From assembly GCA_023935145.1 (NCBI GenBank), contig CM043699.1:67682638-67746637 (forward strand): 64,000 nucleotides of DNA, in the 5' to 3' direction. The translations under genes and the position numbers were made by a program. The stretch's first letter is position 1. Every line of letters begins with the position of its first letter. The stretch comes from Bretschneidera sinensis. Its lineage: Eukaryota; Streptophyta; Magnoliopsida; Brassicales; Akaniaceae. The notes under the pieces are model-generated. The model had not been told where the DNA came from, did no database searches, and was given only the letters and a program-made list of their open reading frames with translations. Positions 1-11,466 of the stretch are shown in pieces.

Positions 1-1475
1 TTATTATTTAGGTTGATATTTATATAACAAAGGCTGAAAGGGTAAAATTTTAAAGGAGTTTATGGGAGAATTTTTTACAGAGTCACAGAAAGCTCTAAGA
101 AAAATAAAAGGTAATAATGTGAATTTTATTTTTTGAAATTTAGCATACTTGAAATTTCCCGGAATTCAATGTGGAATTTTCAAAGGGTGTGAATTATGGA
201 AGAATTGAAGAATAAATTAGAAATTTTAATATAAATATTATATCAGGTGTTGACGATTAACAATCGGGTGAAATTGCTGAAAGGAACAAGAAAGGCAGAG
301 AGGTGATCCATGGGTAGCTCTAAGAGCTACGTGATGAGTTAGATTTACTTTAAGTAATCAAGATAGATATGAATTATATAGTGATAGTATTTGAATAAAT
401 CATTAACTTATGATTTGGTGATAGATGAAAGTTAGTTGATAGGTATGATAGGAATAATGGATGTGTAGAGAATTATTTTATATGAAATAATATTATTGAA
501 ATAATGAGTCGATTTAATCATAAATGTGATAAGTGAAATTCTTGACGAGCTATGGTTGATGATTTGATATGATTTATGATGAGAGAAATTTAGTGGAATT
601 TTTCAAATAATAATTTGAAAATAATCAGGATAGCTAATTTGAATGTTTAAATACGTGCTTATTTCTATATTATTGTTCATATGCATATTTCATATCATTA
701 TTCATATACATATGCATGAAATAAAATAACCGGGAAGGTAGCCGGTCTAAATGAAAATAAAATAACAAGGAAGGCAGCCAGTCTAAACGAAAATAAAAGA
801 ACCGGGAGGACAGCCCGTCTAAATGAAATCCGTGGCAGCTGGTATATACTAGAAATGATAGAACCGAGAAGGCAACTAGTCTAAATAAAATAAAAGAACT
901 GAGAGGGTAGCCGGTCTAAGCTAAAACATGTCAAAATGTGGGAAGACATTCCCAATTAATAATTCATGCATTGCATTTGTTTTAAATATTGATTTTATTA
1001 TTGAGATGCTAAAGTACTATTCATGATTGTAATTTTATTGATAGATGAATGAGTCTCACAAAGAGACAATTATGCTAAGAAGAAATATGGAAATATGAAC
1101 TTACGAGAATTATTTGGGTGATTGATTATATATTGTGAACCTCATAACGAGGTAAATGATAATGTTGAATTGAGAATTTAGAGTTGATTAAATATATTAT
1201 TGAAAGATTGATATGTCTGATGAGTAACTTAAGAAGAGATTGTGTAATGGGAGAATTATGAAATTAAGTAGTGATTACAGAATACTATTATCGAATTAGA
1301 TGAGGAAAGAGATGAATGAATATCGGAAGATTATTAGAAGTAATTGAATTATTAGATATAACTGAGAGTATATAATCAAATACTTTTAGTAAATTTAATT
1401 CACTGAGCTTGTGAAGCTCACTCCTCATTATTCAATGATTTCAGGTAGCGGGCATGACAGATAGAATTGTGAGCA
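1..1475 (+). mobile_element. Probable Ty3/gypsy-type LTR, left end outside window
   Basis: No protein-coding frame is visible. The region is AT-rich and holds a block of 36-bp direct repeats (721-925). Near its right end it has a 'gctcactcct' stretch followed by a 'tttcaggtag' stretch, a layout resembling the LTR-to-leader region upstream of the gypsy gag at 57800 ('agctcactct' near 57760). No matching second LTR is in the window, and neither border is defined by a target duplication. The assignment rests on resemblance only; it could also be another non-coding repeat. Confidence 0.35.
721..925. repeat. Degenerate 36-bp tandem repeat, five copies
   Basis: Five imperfect copies begin near 721, 757, 793, 855 and 890. 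Each has a core of the form 'accgggaaggtagccggtct' followed by 'aaatgaaa'. A 28-bp spacer separates copies 3 and 4. Such blocks are common inside plant gypsy LTRs (general knowledge). No function can be read from it. Confidence 0.75.
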
Positions 1476-1480
1476 GAGTT

Positions 1481-1910
1481 TCAGACTAAATCATTTTTTG
1501 TAAGCCACATGGTCCACATCCTCAGATTAATGAGAAAAAAAACGTTAATTAAATATTCATGCATATCATGTTGTATAAAATATTTAAGTTGAGATCCGAA
1601 TGATGTATCTCCCATGTTGAGGGTTGAGGATTGATGTAAATAAGTGCAGTTGCTATATTTTAATTGTTGCATATAGGTTTCGTGCTGGGATTTCAACATG
1701 TGACGATACCGTTTCGGGGGTGGCCAATCTAGGATGGGTCGTTGCAATTGTACTTCTACATCATCCTCGATGAGATACCCATTTATCTCTAGTTCTCTAG
1801 GTTTCTTATCGAATCTATGAAGTAGTTCTGTGATAGGAGACTCTACTATAATAGGTGCTTCAGGTTGATCATTGTTGATTTGTGGTTCTTAAGAGACATC
1901 TTTAAGTTCT
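1481..1910 (-). pseudogene. Copia spacer between integrase and reverse transcriptase
   Basis: The minus-strand frame includes 'LQRPILDWPPPKRYR', which resembles the 'RRS.R.R.PP.RY' motif that usually stands just before the copia RT domain. Upstream (to 1910) lies acidic sequence typical of this linker. The frame runs to 1481 and then ends at the junction with non-copia DNA, so RT itself is absent. It is the downstream end of the degenerate element whose gag starts at 3829. Confidence 0.55.
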
Positions 1911-1919
1911 ATTTTACTC

Positions 1920-3083
1920 CCATTACTCCCTTCTAGTACAATTTTATTTTCTAGAAAGGTAGCATGTTTAGATAAACACCTTTTTGTTTGAATGGGAGAT
2001 AAAAGTAATACCCTAAGTTTTCTTTGGGATATCCCACAAATCAACACTTATCAGACCTTGCTTCTATCTTATCTACAACTAGTCTTTTGACAAGTGTAGG
2101 ACAACCTTTGTTCTTAACATGTCTAAGTCTAGATTGTCTACCATTCCACATCTAATATGGTGTTTTAGTATAGATTTAGAATGAACTCTATTTAACAGAT
2201 ATGCTATAGTTTCAAAGGAATAATCTTATAATGAAATTGGAATATCAATGTAACTCATCATCGATCGTACCATATCTAATAAGGTGCGATTTCTCCTTTT
2301 AGACACACTATTCAATTGAAGTGTTCTCAGATAAGTCCATTATTGGAGAATCTCGTTCTCCTTAAGATAATCCAAAAATTCATTCGTCAAGTATTCACCT
2401 TCCCAATCAAATCGAAGAACTTTTATATGTTTGTCAATTTATTTTTCTACTTCATATCTAAATTATTTGGACTTTTCAAAGGATTTAAACTTGTGCTTCA
2501 TAAGGTAAACATTTCCTAGCCTCAAATGGTCATTTGTGAAGGTAATGAAATGAGGATAACCACTCCTAGAAATTGAGCTTAGTGACCCACAAACATTAGT
2601 GTGGATTAACCTTAATACATTTGCAGCTCTTTCTCTATGTCCACTAAATGGAGTTTTAATCATTTTTCCCATGAGACAAGATTCACATGTTAGGTATGAC
2701 TTGAAAATTAATGAATTAAAATATCCATCTTTTGTCAACTTGGTAATCTTACTCTCATTAATATGATCAAGCTTGAGATACCATACATAAGAAGGATTAA
2801 GTTCATCTATTTTCCTTTTATTACCTTGTTGTTTAATATCAAATATTTACTATCCAATTCTATATGGTAAAGCTAAGTAAAAATTTTATTAAGCTAACGT
2901 AACAACACTTGCTATATTTCCAAAGTGAACCTTGATTTCCCTTTTACTTTTCTTTTTGCTTTTTCCCAACACTTGCAACCATTTGCAGATGTGAGAACCA
3001 CACTTGGTATCTATCACCCTAGTAAAAGTTTCTTTAAGTAATAAGTTTATTTCAACAAGTAATAAGTCAGACATTCCTTCCAA
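1920..3083 (-). pseudogene. Copia protease-integrase remnant
   Basis: The frame at 3083-2889 carries 'RVIDTKCGSHICKWLQVLG', which matches the copia protease region where DTG is expected. Here the glycine is replaced by lysine (DTK), so the aspartic protease would be dead. The frame at 2738-2463 carries 'LTCESCLMGKMIKTPF' (end of the GAG-pre-integrase zinc region) and 'IHTNVCGSLSSISRSGY', the start of the integrase core. The first catalytic aspartate, expected in 'HTDVCGP', reads as asparagine. The remaining core to about 1920 is broken by frameshifts. Family and order are clear; activity is excluded. Confidence 0.8.
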
Positions 3084-3089
3084 AGGTTT

Positions 3090-3829
3090 GTCCTTTTAAT
3101 CTGACCAGTTGATCCTTACGATTCTTTTCTAGTATCCTTTTTTTTTTCCATTGTGGAAGCATTGTCCGTTATCCTTATTGTCTTATAAAGAATTTTCATT
3201 CTTGACACTCCCTTTTCTTTCATTGGTTTCTTCTTCTTTGAGACATTATGAAGCCCCATCAACAAGCATAATACCTTTCTTAATTGTGGCTTCTGTAGTC
3301 TTTAATATGTTAACAAGCTCTGGAATCATATTATAGTTCATAGAAAGGACTGTAGATTCAAGTCATTACTCATTTCATATCCATACTAAATCTGAGCCTA
3401 TCTAACTACTCAATATAGTTGACCATTTTCAATCCATGTTCATAGACTAATGATCATTTGGGCATCCAAGCCCTAACGAGGTCGTTTAAGATTTGAAACC
3501 TTACATTGCGACTATACTCATCATACAACTCTTATAGATGAAGCAACCTAGCATAAGAACTTTCCATTTTCTCATGTTTCTTCTAATGCTCATTAGACAT
3601 ATGCTAGCATGTTGCACCTAACCTCTATGTCATCTTCTTGCCACATCAAAAGTAGCTACCTCTTCTTCTATAGTATTCTCAACAACAATTGTTAGAAGCG
3701 ATAGATCAATAACATAGTCAATTTTATCAGAATGGAGAACAATTCTCAAATTACTTAACCAATTTAGGAAATTAGGCCCAGTAAGTCTATTGGTATCAAT
3801 AATTTTGGATAGGGGTTGAGGTTAGTCAT
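3090..3829 (-). pseudogene. Copia gag remnant
   Basis: The minus-strand ATG at 3829-3827 opens a frame with 'LTGPNFLNWLSNLRIVLHSD', the conserved N-terminal signature of copia gag proteins (capsid-type polyprotein, UBN2/Retrotran_gag group). Further down are traces of the usual stretch describing subunit loss and short linker helices, broken by stops and frame changes. A functional gag would package element RNA into cytoplasmic particles. This copy cannot be translated through. The next recognisable piece downstream is the protease at 3083. Confidence 0.7.
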
Positions 3830-4450
3830 TGTGAACTACTATCAACACAATAGAAAATTAGTATTTATTCATTTTATTAACCATCAATAGATTTGATTTT
3901 CAATCATATTGGTTCCTCCCACTATTCTTTTTGATGTTTATAATCCCTCGGTATGAATTACTTGTTATAAATCACCTCACATAATAGTTTCTTAGCTATA
4001 ATAAACCTTAAACGGGTAGAGAACAATTATCAATTACATCTCATATAATTCCCAATCGTTCCTTTAGCCTCTAAAATATATTATCCTCACATAATAGTTT
4101 AATGGAAAGCATACTCTAGTTAAGTCAAACCCACCATTTTCACAAGTGTAGGTGATTGAACCAATGAGCCCTCACATAATAGTTTTTTAGACCCACTAAT
4201 TTCCTACCTCGTTATATCACATATTTAATAGGGCACCATGAATCTCCCATAATGTAAGTCTCACATGTCTGCAACAACACTTACATAGAATAGTAAAATC
4301 GATATATCCTTACAATGGTGGAAGGTCACAATAAGACATTTATAATGTCTCTTCGTTACAACTTAATAGCCATTACTTTTGTGAGGGATTTTAATTTGTA
4401 TTTAGTACCATCATTTTAATTAAACATGCATCACATACATAGCATTTATC
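3830..4450 (-). other. Copia leader with a repeated 16-bp motif
   Basis: Non-coding. The 16-mer 'cctcacataatagttt' occurs exactly three times (3975-3990, 4085-4100, 4170-4185), with a weaker variant near 4039. It lies just upstream of the copia gag on the minus strand, so it is probably leader or LTR sequence. No LTR border could be drawn. Confidence 0.5.
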
Positions 4451-4557
4451 ATATAATTTTAAATAAAATATGACTGGGTGATTATGAACTTTTTTGCATG
4501 ATTCACTTGGCGGATCAGGTGAATCATTGGTCTGAATTTAGGATTCAATGATGGATA

Positions 4558-4645
4558 TGTTTGGTACCTGGCTTAAAGCCACTTAAAGCAACCATTTTTG
4601 TCTAAAATTGGTTGCTTCAAATGGCCTTAAACCAAGTACCAAACA
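4558..4645. mobile_element. Short fold-back element (MITE-like)
   Basis: Two arms of about 42 bp (4558-4599 and 4604-4645) are reverse complements at roughly 36 positions, with only about 4 bp between them. The arm starts 'tgtttggtac' and the opposite end is 'gtaccaaaca'. There is no coding capacity. The size and near-perfect hairpin fit a miniature inverted-repeat element. No clear target duplication is visible, so the superfamily stays open. Confidence 0.7.
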
Positions 4646-6039
4646 TGATCAATATCTTTCACCAATTCTTATTTAATGGACCTTACAATATTCAAATGGA
4701 CCTCCATTGCTTTCTTTTGCACTCGATCATCCTCAAGCTTCCATGAAAAATTTCTCTCTATTCTTATCTAACTAATTACATTATAATAATAAAAAAGAAA
4801 CCTTGATTCAAAATCAATAGAAGTTAAAATAAGAGGAAGATAGAATTTTACAAACCAAAATAAAAGAGAGGAGAGGTATAGAAACCTCATTTAAAATTAC
4901 ATATCGCAAGGTATAAAAATAAAATTTACAACCCATTAATAAAACCATGCATTCAATTACATTGAATAATAAACAGTCACATAACAAAATTATTTGGTAT
5001 TAAGTTCATAATCACTCATCCTTGAACATATATACGATTAAGTTGCATATATAAAGTCAAATGTAATTTATTCTAGTTATGACTTTAATTCTAAGATTGC
5101 TTTTCCTAATTAAATTATGTTTCCAAAAACATTTCTTAATCCTATTCCAAATAGGATTTATATTTCTTATTATTATAATTAATAATTTAATGTGATAAGG
5201 ATTTTGGAGTTTTAATTCCTAGTCAAACTCCAATTTCATTAAATTTTAATCCAAAAATAATAAATTCTTAATTAACTAAAATATTAATTTTTACAACAAA
5301 AAATTATTTATTTAGTTGAATAAAATTTATATTTAGAATTTCAAGTCAAAACGAATTTGGAATCTTTAGAACTAAAAAAAAAAAGAAAACATACAATTTC
5401 GAAAAAAATTGTTTTTCCAATTTGAACACTATCTGATTTTTTAATCATAGCTGAAAAATAATTTGATTTTTAAAGAATAATAAGTGGAATATGGAGCCAT
5501 ACATCTATATCTTTCCAATGCTTCTGAAAACGCTGAAATCTGATTTAAATGAGTTAATTTTAGCCGTTTAAAGTTGGACCAAAAATTTGTTCGAGTTTTT
5601 TCATCAATTCAAAGGGTACAATTGACTTGTCCTTAGGGACAGGCGACTGTCCAAAATTTCGTCCAAAATTTCTTCTTAATTTTTCATCAGGCCAGGAGGG
5701 GACAATCAACTTTCAGCCCATGGCATTCGATTTTACCTTTGATAGCTACAAATTTTTCATGATATCTATTTAATTTTTTTTCCAAACCAACTTTTTAATT
5801 CAAAATCATATTTTCATCAACTAATTGTTTATAATAAATCTCTATCGATTTAAGTAGCTTGAAAAACAATCTATAACAATTTTATTATCATCATATGATA
5901 ATGAACAATTCATCTTTCTTGAATTCTCTTGACTTAAGATTTCATAAACTTTAATCTAACTTTTAGATTATGAATAAGCAATCTATAAAATTCAAAGATC
6001 AAATCTTCTGCAACAATAACAATAAACTATGTTCTACAT
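4646..6039. other. AT-rich non-coding DNA
   Basis: No gene is supported. The stretch around 5620-5655 has 'acttgtcc' and 'aggcgactgtcc' motifs like those in gypsy-type LTRs at 56264-56380 and 62686-62782. This may therefore be part of an old minus-strand LTR into which copia element A inserted at 6040. The rest is low-complexity AT-rich sequence. Confidence 0.4.
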
Positions 6040-6887
6040 TGTTGGGATTTGTCAAAGAATTAAACAGATGAAAAATTTAGCATCAGGTCCAGGTTGTACA
6101 TCGCGGCCTCCAGCAAGTGGAGGAAGTCCTCCTTCAGGTGCGTGCCGCAACCTCCAGGAAAGCAACAAGTTTCCCCTGTTATGAGCCTCGGCATGCCCTG
6201 TTCTGAGCCTCAGCACGAAGCACACCTGACACCAATTTTTCAGCACTTTGAGATGGTGTGTTGGACTTAGTTAAAATGCATAGGATTACTTAGATTCTTA
6301 GAGAGCTATGAGTCTTTGGTTCTTGAGATCTAAGGGTTGAGATTGATCTCAAAGATTGGATGAGGTAGTCATTGCTCTATATAAAGGGTCTTCTAACAAG
6401 TGAAGACATCATCATCTCAACAAGAGAGGTGAATGACATGTGAATGTGTGTGAAATAGAACACAAGGTGTGCAAGAGTGCAAAGACACTAAACACATGAG
6501 AGACTCATTCAAGAGAGGTTGATTGTTTAGAGAGAGTAGTATAGATTGGGGATTCAAAGGCTTTGTAATTGGAATTTTCTTGGGGAAAATTCCAGGGAAA
6601 CACTAGTCTTTATCACTTTCTTTTTCTCTTATTTCGTTATTCAAGAACAAGAGGATTTTTGAAGAGATGTTGCTGTAATTGTAAGAACTCCATTGATTTA
6701 GTGCAGAAAGCTCAAAGAAGCTCACGGGGATGCAGACACTTTGCCAAACCTCGACAATAATTGCTTGTGTTCTTTCTTTGATTGGTTTGATTCCTGTTTT
6801 GTTTCGGTTTTATTACAAGTCATTGGGGACTTCGGAGTTTGGAAAGATCACAACATGGGATTCCGCAAGAAGGTGATTTTCTAGTAG
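6040..6887 (+). repeat. 5' LTR of copia element A
   Basis: It aligns from TGTTGGGATTTGTC to 'aaggtgatttt' with the 3' LTR at 10648-11466. A TATA-like 'tatataaag' is at 6378-6386. The last bases before the primer site ('ctag') depart from the CCAACA end of the 3' LTR. The 5' copy holds fewer units of the 22-bp U3 repeat than the 3' copy. Confidence 0.92.
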
Positions 6888-6965
6888 TGGTATCAGAGCT
6901 GGAAGAGATACCACCAACAATGGTATCAGAGCTAGAAGAGATTCTACCAACAGTGGTATTAGAGC
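6888..6965 (+). promoter_or_regulatory. tRNA-Met primer binding site in three tandem copies
   Basis: TGGTATCAGAGC, complementary to the 3' end of initiator tRNA-Met, starts at 6888 and again at 6921. A one-base variant ('tggtattagagc') starts at 6954. The spacing is 33 bp. The first copy abuts the LTR and is the normal priming position; the others lie within a 33-bp tandem repeat. Confidence 0.85.
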
Positions 6966-7196
6966 TTGTACAGCTGAGTATCGGAGTAAGAACAGGGGGT
7001 ATTGGAGCAAGACTCCAAGAATCAAAGGTCAACTTCTTGGGTGATTCAAGAACGAAGTAGAGATTAAGATCTGATCGTGTTCTTGAGGGTGATTCAAGAA
7101 TGGTATTGAGATCAATCTTTGATCGTGTTCTTGAGATTTAGAAGAAGTTTGAAAGCAATTGTGGGTGCTGCATAAATCTGGGATTTTCTTCGCAAG

Positions 7197-7826
7197 ATGG
7201 ATTCAAACTTTATTGTTGAGAAGTTTGATGGAAAGGGAGATTTGCCCTTTGGAAGCAGAAAATCAAGGCAGTTTTTATGCAACAAAAGGTGGACTTGGCG
7301 ATTGGAGAAGATGATGCTTTTCCAGCAAGTATCACGGAGGTCTAGCGGAATGAGATAAAGAAGATGGTGTATAGAACCATCTTTCTGCACATGTCGGATA
7401 GTGTGACCAGGGAGTGTGGAGACTCAGAAGATCCAGCTGTCATTTGGAAGAAACGGGATGAGTTGTTTCTTACCAAGACTCTCCCTAATAAGAGGTATCT
7501 TCATAAACGAATCTTTGCTTTGGATCCTGATAAAGAGTTATAAGATAATCTTGATGCCAAGATGAGGGAAGCATCAAGTGGGGAAGGTCTGTTCGTTAGA
7601 GGAAGGCTAGCAACTTGGTATGGCAGTAACATTCATGGCTACTACCAAGACAAAGGTAGAGGACAAAGCCATGGGAGAGCACACTCTAAACTGAGATTTG
7701 GATGGAAGAGATGCTTCTACTGCTATAAGGAGGGTCATTTCAAGAAAGATTTCAAGAAGACGATGAGGGATGAGGGAGGAAGCCATACCAAGAATGGAGA
7801 GGCTTCGGTTGCCAAGGCAGAATAGC
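7197..7826 (+). pseudogene. Copia element A gag (broken)
   Basis: The ATG at 7197 begins 'MDSNFIVEKFDGKGD', the copia gag N-terminus. One base is missing near 7237 compared with element B ('gggagattt' against 'gggagacttt'), shifting the frame. TAG and TAA stops follow. At about 7560 the text jumps from the mid-gag segment straight to 'AKMREASSGE', losing the segment that B keeps at 28960-29110. The zinc knuckle at 7711-7752 reads 'CFYCYKEGHFKKDF', so the last cysteine of C-x2-C-x4-H-x4-C is phenylalanine. The protein would have been the capsid and RNA-binding part of the particle. Confidence 0.88.
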
Positions 7827-7849
7827 AAGATGATGATGTTCTTGTTGTG

Positions 7850-9229
7850 TGCTCAAATGTGAGCAAGGGATAAGATTGCAGTGAGAAATGGATCTTAGGT
7901 GCACCTATCATATGTGTCCTCACTGGGATTGGTTCAAGAATTTCAAAGAAACCAATGATGGAAAAGTTTTCCTAGGGAATGATATTTCTTACCAAGTGAG
8001 GGGCATAGGAGACATCTAGTTGGGGATATTTGATGGAATGACAAGGCTACTAAGGAATGTGAGGTATCTTTCGGATTTGAAAAAGAATTTGATCTCATTG
8101 GGGCAGCTAGATTCCATGGGGTACACATACAAAGTAGAGGGAGGAAAGATCAAGGTAACCAAGGGATCTTTGATAGTGATCAAAGCAGCAATGAAGGATA
8201 GTCTCTATGAGATGATCAGAGACACAGAGATTAAGGATCAAGTAGCAAGCTTGATGGCTGAGATGGATAGGGCAGCCCTTTGGCACACTCGCTTGGGGCA
8301 TATGAGCGAAAAGGGCCTGCAAGTTCTCAACAAGGACGATCTACTTAATGGTGACAAAGTAGAGGAACTTGATATCTGCAAATGTTGTGTTCTTGGGAAA
8401 CACCATCGAGTTAGCTTCAACACCGGAGTGCATAAGTCTAAGGGCATTCTTGACTACATTCATCAAGATCTTTGGGGTCCAGCAAGAACACCAACATAGG
8501 GAGTTAATCTTTACTTTTTGTCTTTAATTGATGATTATTCTAGAAAAGTTTGGGTTTATTTGCTTAAAAATAAATCAGATGCTTTGAATAAATTTGTAGT
8601 GTGGAAAAAGCTAGAAGAAACTCAAACGGTCAGGGAAGTTAAGGTGTTAAGAATCGATAATGGCTTAGAATTTTTTAACAAGGAACTTAATCAACTCTGT
8701 AAGTTAAATGGCATTCTAAAACATAGAACGGTTGTGAAAACCCCTAAGCAAAATAGAGTTGCTGAGAGGATGAATAAGACCCTTATAGAAAAGGTTAGGT
8801 GCATGATTATGGGATCTGGATTACCAAAATGTTTTTGGGGGGAAGCAGTGTCTACTACTGCATATTTGGTTAATAGATTGCCCTCTAGAGCTTTAGAGCT
8901 CAAGACTCCCGAGGAGATGTTGAGTGGAAAACCCCCAGAGTTGAATAACCTTAGGACTTTTGGATGTGCTGCGTATGCACATAAAAAGGATGATAAACTT
9001 AGCCCAAGGTCTAGAAAGTGTGTATTTCTAGGGTATGGGGAAGGGGCTAACGGGTTTATGTTGTGGTCCTTAGAGAAAAAAGAATTTAAACTTATAATAA
9101 GTAGGGATGTCATTTTTAATGAGAATTTATTTCCCTATTTGGAGAAAACTAACCCTGCAGGGGATAGTGAGCAAAACAGTTCGGTATTTGTGGGGCATAG
9201 CATTAAGGAAAATTCAGTTCAGGTATAGC
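7850..9229 (+). pseudogene. Copia element A protease and integrase
   Basis: The protease region near 7885 is damaged: a small deletion removes the DTG that element B retains. From 8020 the GAG-pre-integrase zinc region follows ('HTRLGHMSEKG', 'CKCCVLGKHHR'), then the rve integrase core. The DDE residues are still visible: D in 'IHQDLWGP' (about 8467), D in 'RIDNGLEF' (about 8657) and E in 'VAERMN' (about 8767). An in-frame TAG at 8497-8499 replaces the CAG present in B. The frame continues through the C-terminal 'FGCAAYAH...FLGYGEGANGF' region and ends at a TAG at 9227. The integrase would insert element DNA into the genome; the stops make this copy inactive. Confidence 0.92.
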
Positions 9230-10566
9230 AAGGAAGGCAAGAGGGTTCGGACCAGGTAGAGCCCATTGATGAAGGCCAAGCTCAGGACACCTATGAAGAG
9301 GCTGAACTAGAAGGGGATGATACAGCAAGTTAGAATGACTATCAGCTCACAAGGGACCGGGAAAGAAGGCTTGTCAGACCACCTTTGAGATATTGTTTTG
9401 CGGTTACGAATGTAGCAACTCCTTGGATAGAAGGAGAGATAAGTGAACCAGAGACTTACATTGATGCCATGAGATGTAAGGATTCGCCAAGATGGAAGCT
9501 AGCTATGGAGGAAGAAACGCATTCTTTAAGGAAGAACAACTCTTGGGAATTGGTACATATTCCAACAAAATAGAGAGTTGTGGATTGTAAGTAGGCTTAC
9601 AAGATCAAAGAAAGGAACCCTCCAAGGGATGCAGTCCAGTACAAGGCTAGGCTGGTGGCGAAGAGATTCACGCAAAGAGAAGGCATAGATTTCACAGAAA
9701 CCTTCTCACCTGGACACAAGGTGGAGGTAGTGGTGATTATCCTCATCTATGTCGATGATATATTGTTCGTTGATAACAGCAGGGAGAGGATAGAAAAGTT
9801 GAAATCTCAACTCAGTGAGGAGTTCGAGATGAAGGATCTTGGCCTTCCACAAAAGATCCTTGGGATGAGAAGAATTCGGGAAAGGGAGAGAAATAAGTTG
9901 AAGGTTTCTCAGTCATCATATATAGAAAAGGTGTTGTACAAGTTTTCTCTGGAAGATGGTATACCAGTGAAGATTCCCTTTGCTGGTCATTTCAAGTTCT
10001 CCAGTGAACAATGTCCTGGAATGGATGAGAAGAAGAAAGAAATGGAAAAGGTCCCTCACTCTAGTGTGGTTGGATCAGTCATGTTCGTGATGGTAAGCAC
10101 TAGACCCGACATTTCTCAGACAATTAGAGTTCTCAACAGATTTATGAGTAATCCCAGAAAGGAGCTTTAGCTTTGGATGAAATGGTTGCTGAGGTACTTA
10201 AAGGCTCAGTGGCAGCTGGTGATAGCACTCTCAATAACCGAGGCTGAGTACATAGCAGCTACGGAAGCCATAAAGGAGGCTATGTGGTGCAAAGGGTTGT
10301 TGGACGAGTGGGAGGTCCTAAAAGAGCAGGTGGGGGTGTCTTCGGAATGCCAAAGTGCATGGAACTTGTGTAGGAACCCGATGTTCCATGAGAGGACTAA
10401 GTATATGGATGTTCGGTATCATTTCATTCTGGAAAATGTTACGAAAGGATGCATTCATATGGAGATAGTCGCAACGGAAGAAAATCCTACAGATTTAGGC
10501 ACCAAAGTTCTACTTCTAAGAAAGTTCAATCATTGCCTTGGACTTCTTAGGATTGGAGTTGGTTGA
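9230..10566 (+). pseudogene. Copia element A reverse transcriptase-RNase H
   Basis: The start of RT is recognisable ('SWELVHIPTK', 'YKARLVAKRFTQREGIDF'). At about 9715 the sequence then jumps to the segment carrying the catalytic 'ILIYVDDILF' motif (about 9735-9765). Some 315 bp found in B, including the first catalytic aspartate region, are missing. The downstream 'STRPDISQTIRVLNRFMSNP' region is present. A second deletion near 10205 removes the RNase H strand that carries the first acidic residues, but 'ITEAEYIAATEA' and 'NPMFHERTKYMDVRYHF' remain. Stops lie at 9333, 9571 and 10168. This copy could not copy itself. Confidence 0.92.
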
Positions 10567-10647
10567 TATGGTGACTCAAGTTGAGTTTGGATCTTGAGTT
10601 CTCTGCACTATGGGTTCAGGTTTAATTGCTTAGACAAAGGTAGAGAT

Positions 10648-11466
10648 TGTTGGGATTTGTCAAAGAATTAAACGGATGAAAAATTCAGCATCAAGTCTAG
10701 GTTGTGCGCCATGGCCTCCAGCAAGGCAAAAAGTTTCCCCTGTTCTGAGCCTCAGCACGCTCTGTTCTGAGCCTCAGCACGCTCTGTTCTGAGCCTCAGC
10801 ACGAAGCACACCTGACACCAACTTTTCAGCACTTTGAGATGGTGCGTGAGACTTTGTTAAAACGCACAGGATTACTTAGATTCTTAGAGAGCCTTGAGTC
10901 TTTGGTTCATGAAATCTAAGGGTTGAGATTGATCTCAAAGATTGGATGAGGTAGTTATTACTCTATATAAAGGTACTTCTAACAACAAATGAAGACATCA
11001 TCATCTCAACAAGAGAGGTGAATGTGTGTGAAATAGAACACATGGTGTGTGAGAGTACAAAGACACTAAACACAGGAGAGACTCATTCAAGAGAGGCTGG
11101 TTGTTTAGAGAGAGAGTAGTATAGATTAGGGATTCAAGGGCTTTGTAATTGGAATTTTCTTGGGGAAAATTCCAGGGAAACACTAGTCCTTATCACTTTC
11201 TTTTTCTCTTCTTTCATTCTTCAAGAATAAGAGGATTCTTGAATAGGTGTTGCTGTAATTGTAAGAACTCTATTGATTTAATGTAGAGAGCTCAGAGGAG
11301 CGCAAGGGGACATAGGCACATTGCCGAACCTCAACAATAATTGCTTGTGTTCTTTCTTTGATTGGTTTGATTCCTGTTTTGTTTTGGTTTTATTACAAGT
11401 CATTATGGACTTGGGTGTTTAGAAAGATCACAACCTGGGATTCCGCGAGAAGGTGATTTTCCAACA
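10648..11466 (+). repeat. 3' LTR of copia element A
   Basis: It starts TGTTGGGATTTGTC right after a purine-rich tract and ends CCAACA at 11466. A TATA-like 'tatataaag' sits near 10964. Its U3 contains three copies of a 22-bp unit starting 'tgttctgagcctcagcac' (about 10739-10804), against two diverged copies in the 5' LTR. Confidence 0.92.

Larger units (their letters stand above)
1478..4450 (-). mobile_element. Degenerate Ty1/copia element, 3' part missing
   Basis: Read on the minus strand the order is leader (about 4450-3830), gag (3829-3090), protease and integrase (3083-1920), then the spacer that leads into reverse transcriptase (1910-1481). This is the copia order, with integrase before RT. 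RT, RNase H and the 3' LTR are missing, because the sequence changes to unrelated LTR-like DNA at about 1475. Many stops and frameshifts show that it is old. No 5' LTR or target duplication could be fixed. Confidence 0.75.
6040..11466 (+). mobile_element. Ty1/copia element A, both LTRs, internally deleted
   Basis: The 5427-bp element starts TGTTGGG and ends CCAACA. LTRs are at 6040-6887 and 10648-11466. The flanking 5-mers are tacat (6035-6039) and tatat (11467-11471), a target duplication differing by one transition. A tRNA-Met primer site follows the 5' LTR, and the purine run 'aaaggtagagat' precedes the 3' LTR. Gag, protease, integrase, RT and RNase H are in copia order. Compared with element B, A lacks parts of gag (near 7560), RT (near 9715) and RNase H (near 10205). 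It belongs to the same family as B, the solo LTR at 54878 and the fragment at 59551. Confidence 0.95.

Noticed and set aside
3975..4185. A CRISPR-like array from the repeated 16-mer
   Set aside because: Spacing is irregular, there are only three copies, and the genome is plant. It is retroelement leader sequence.
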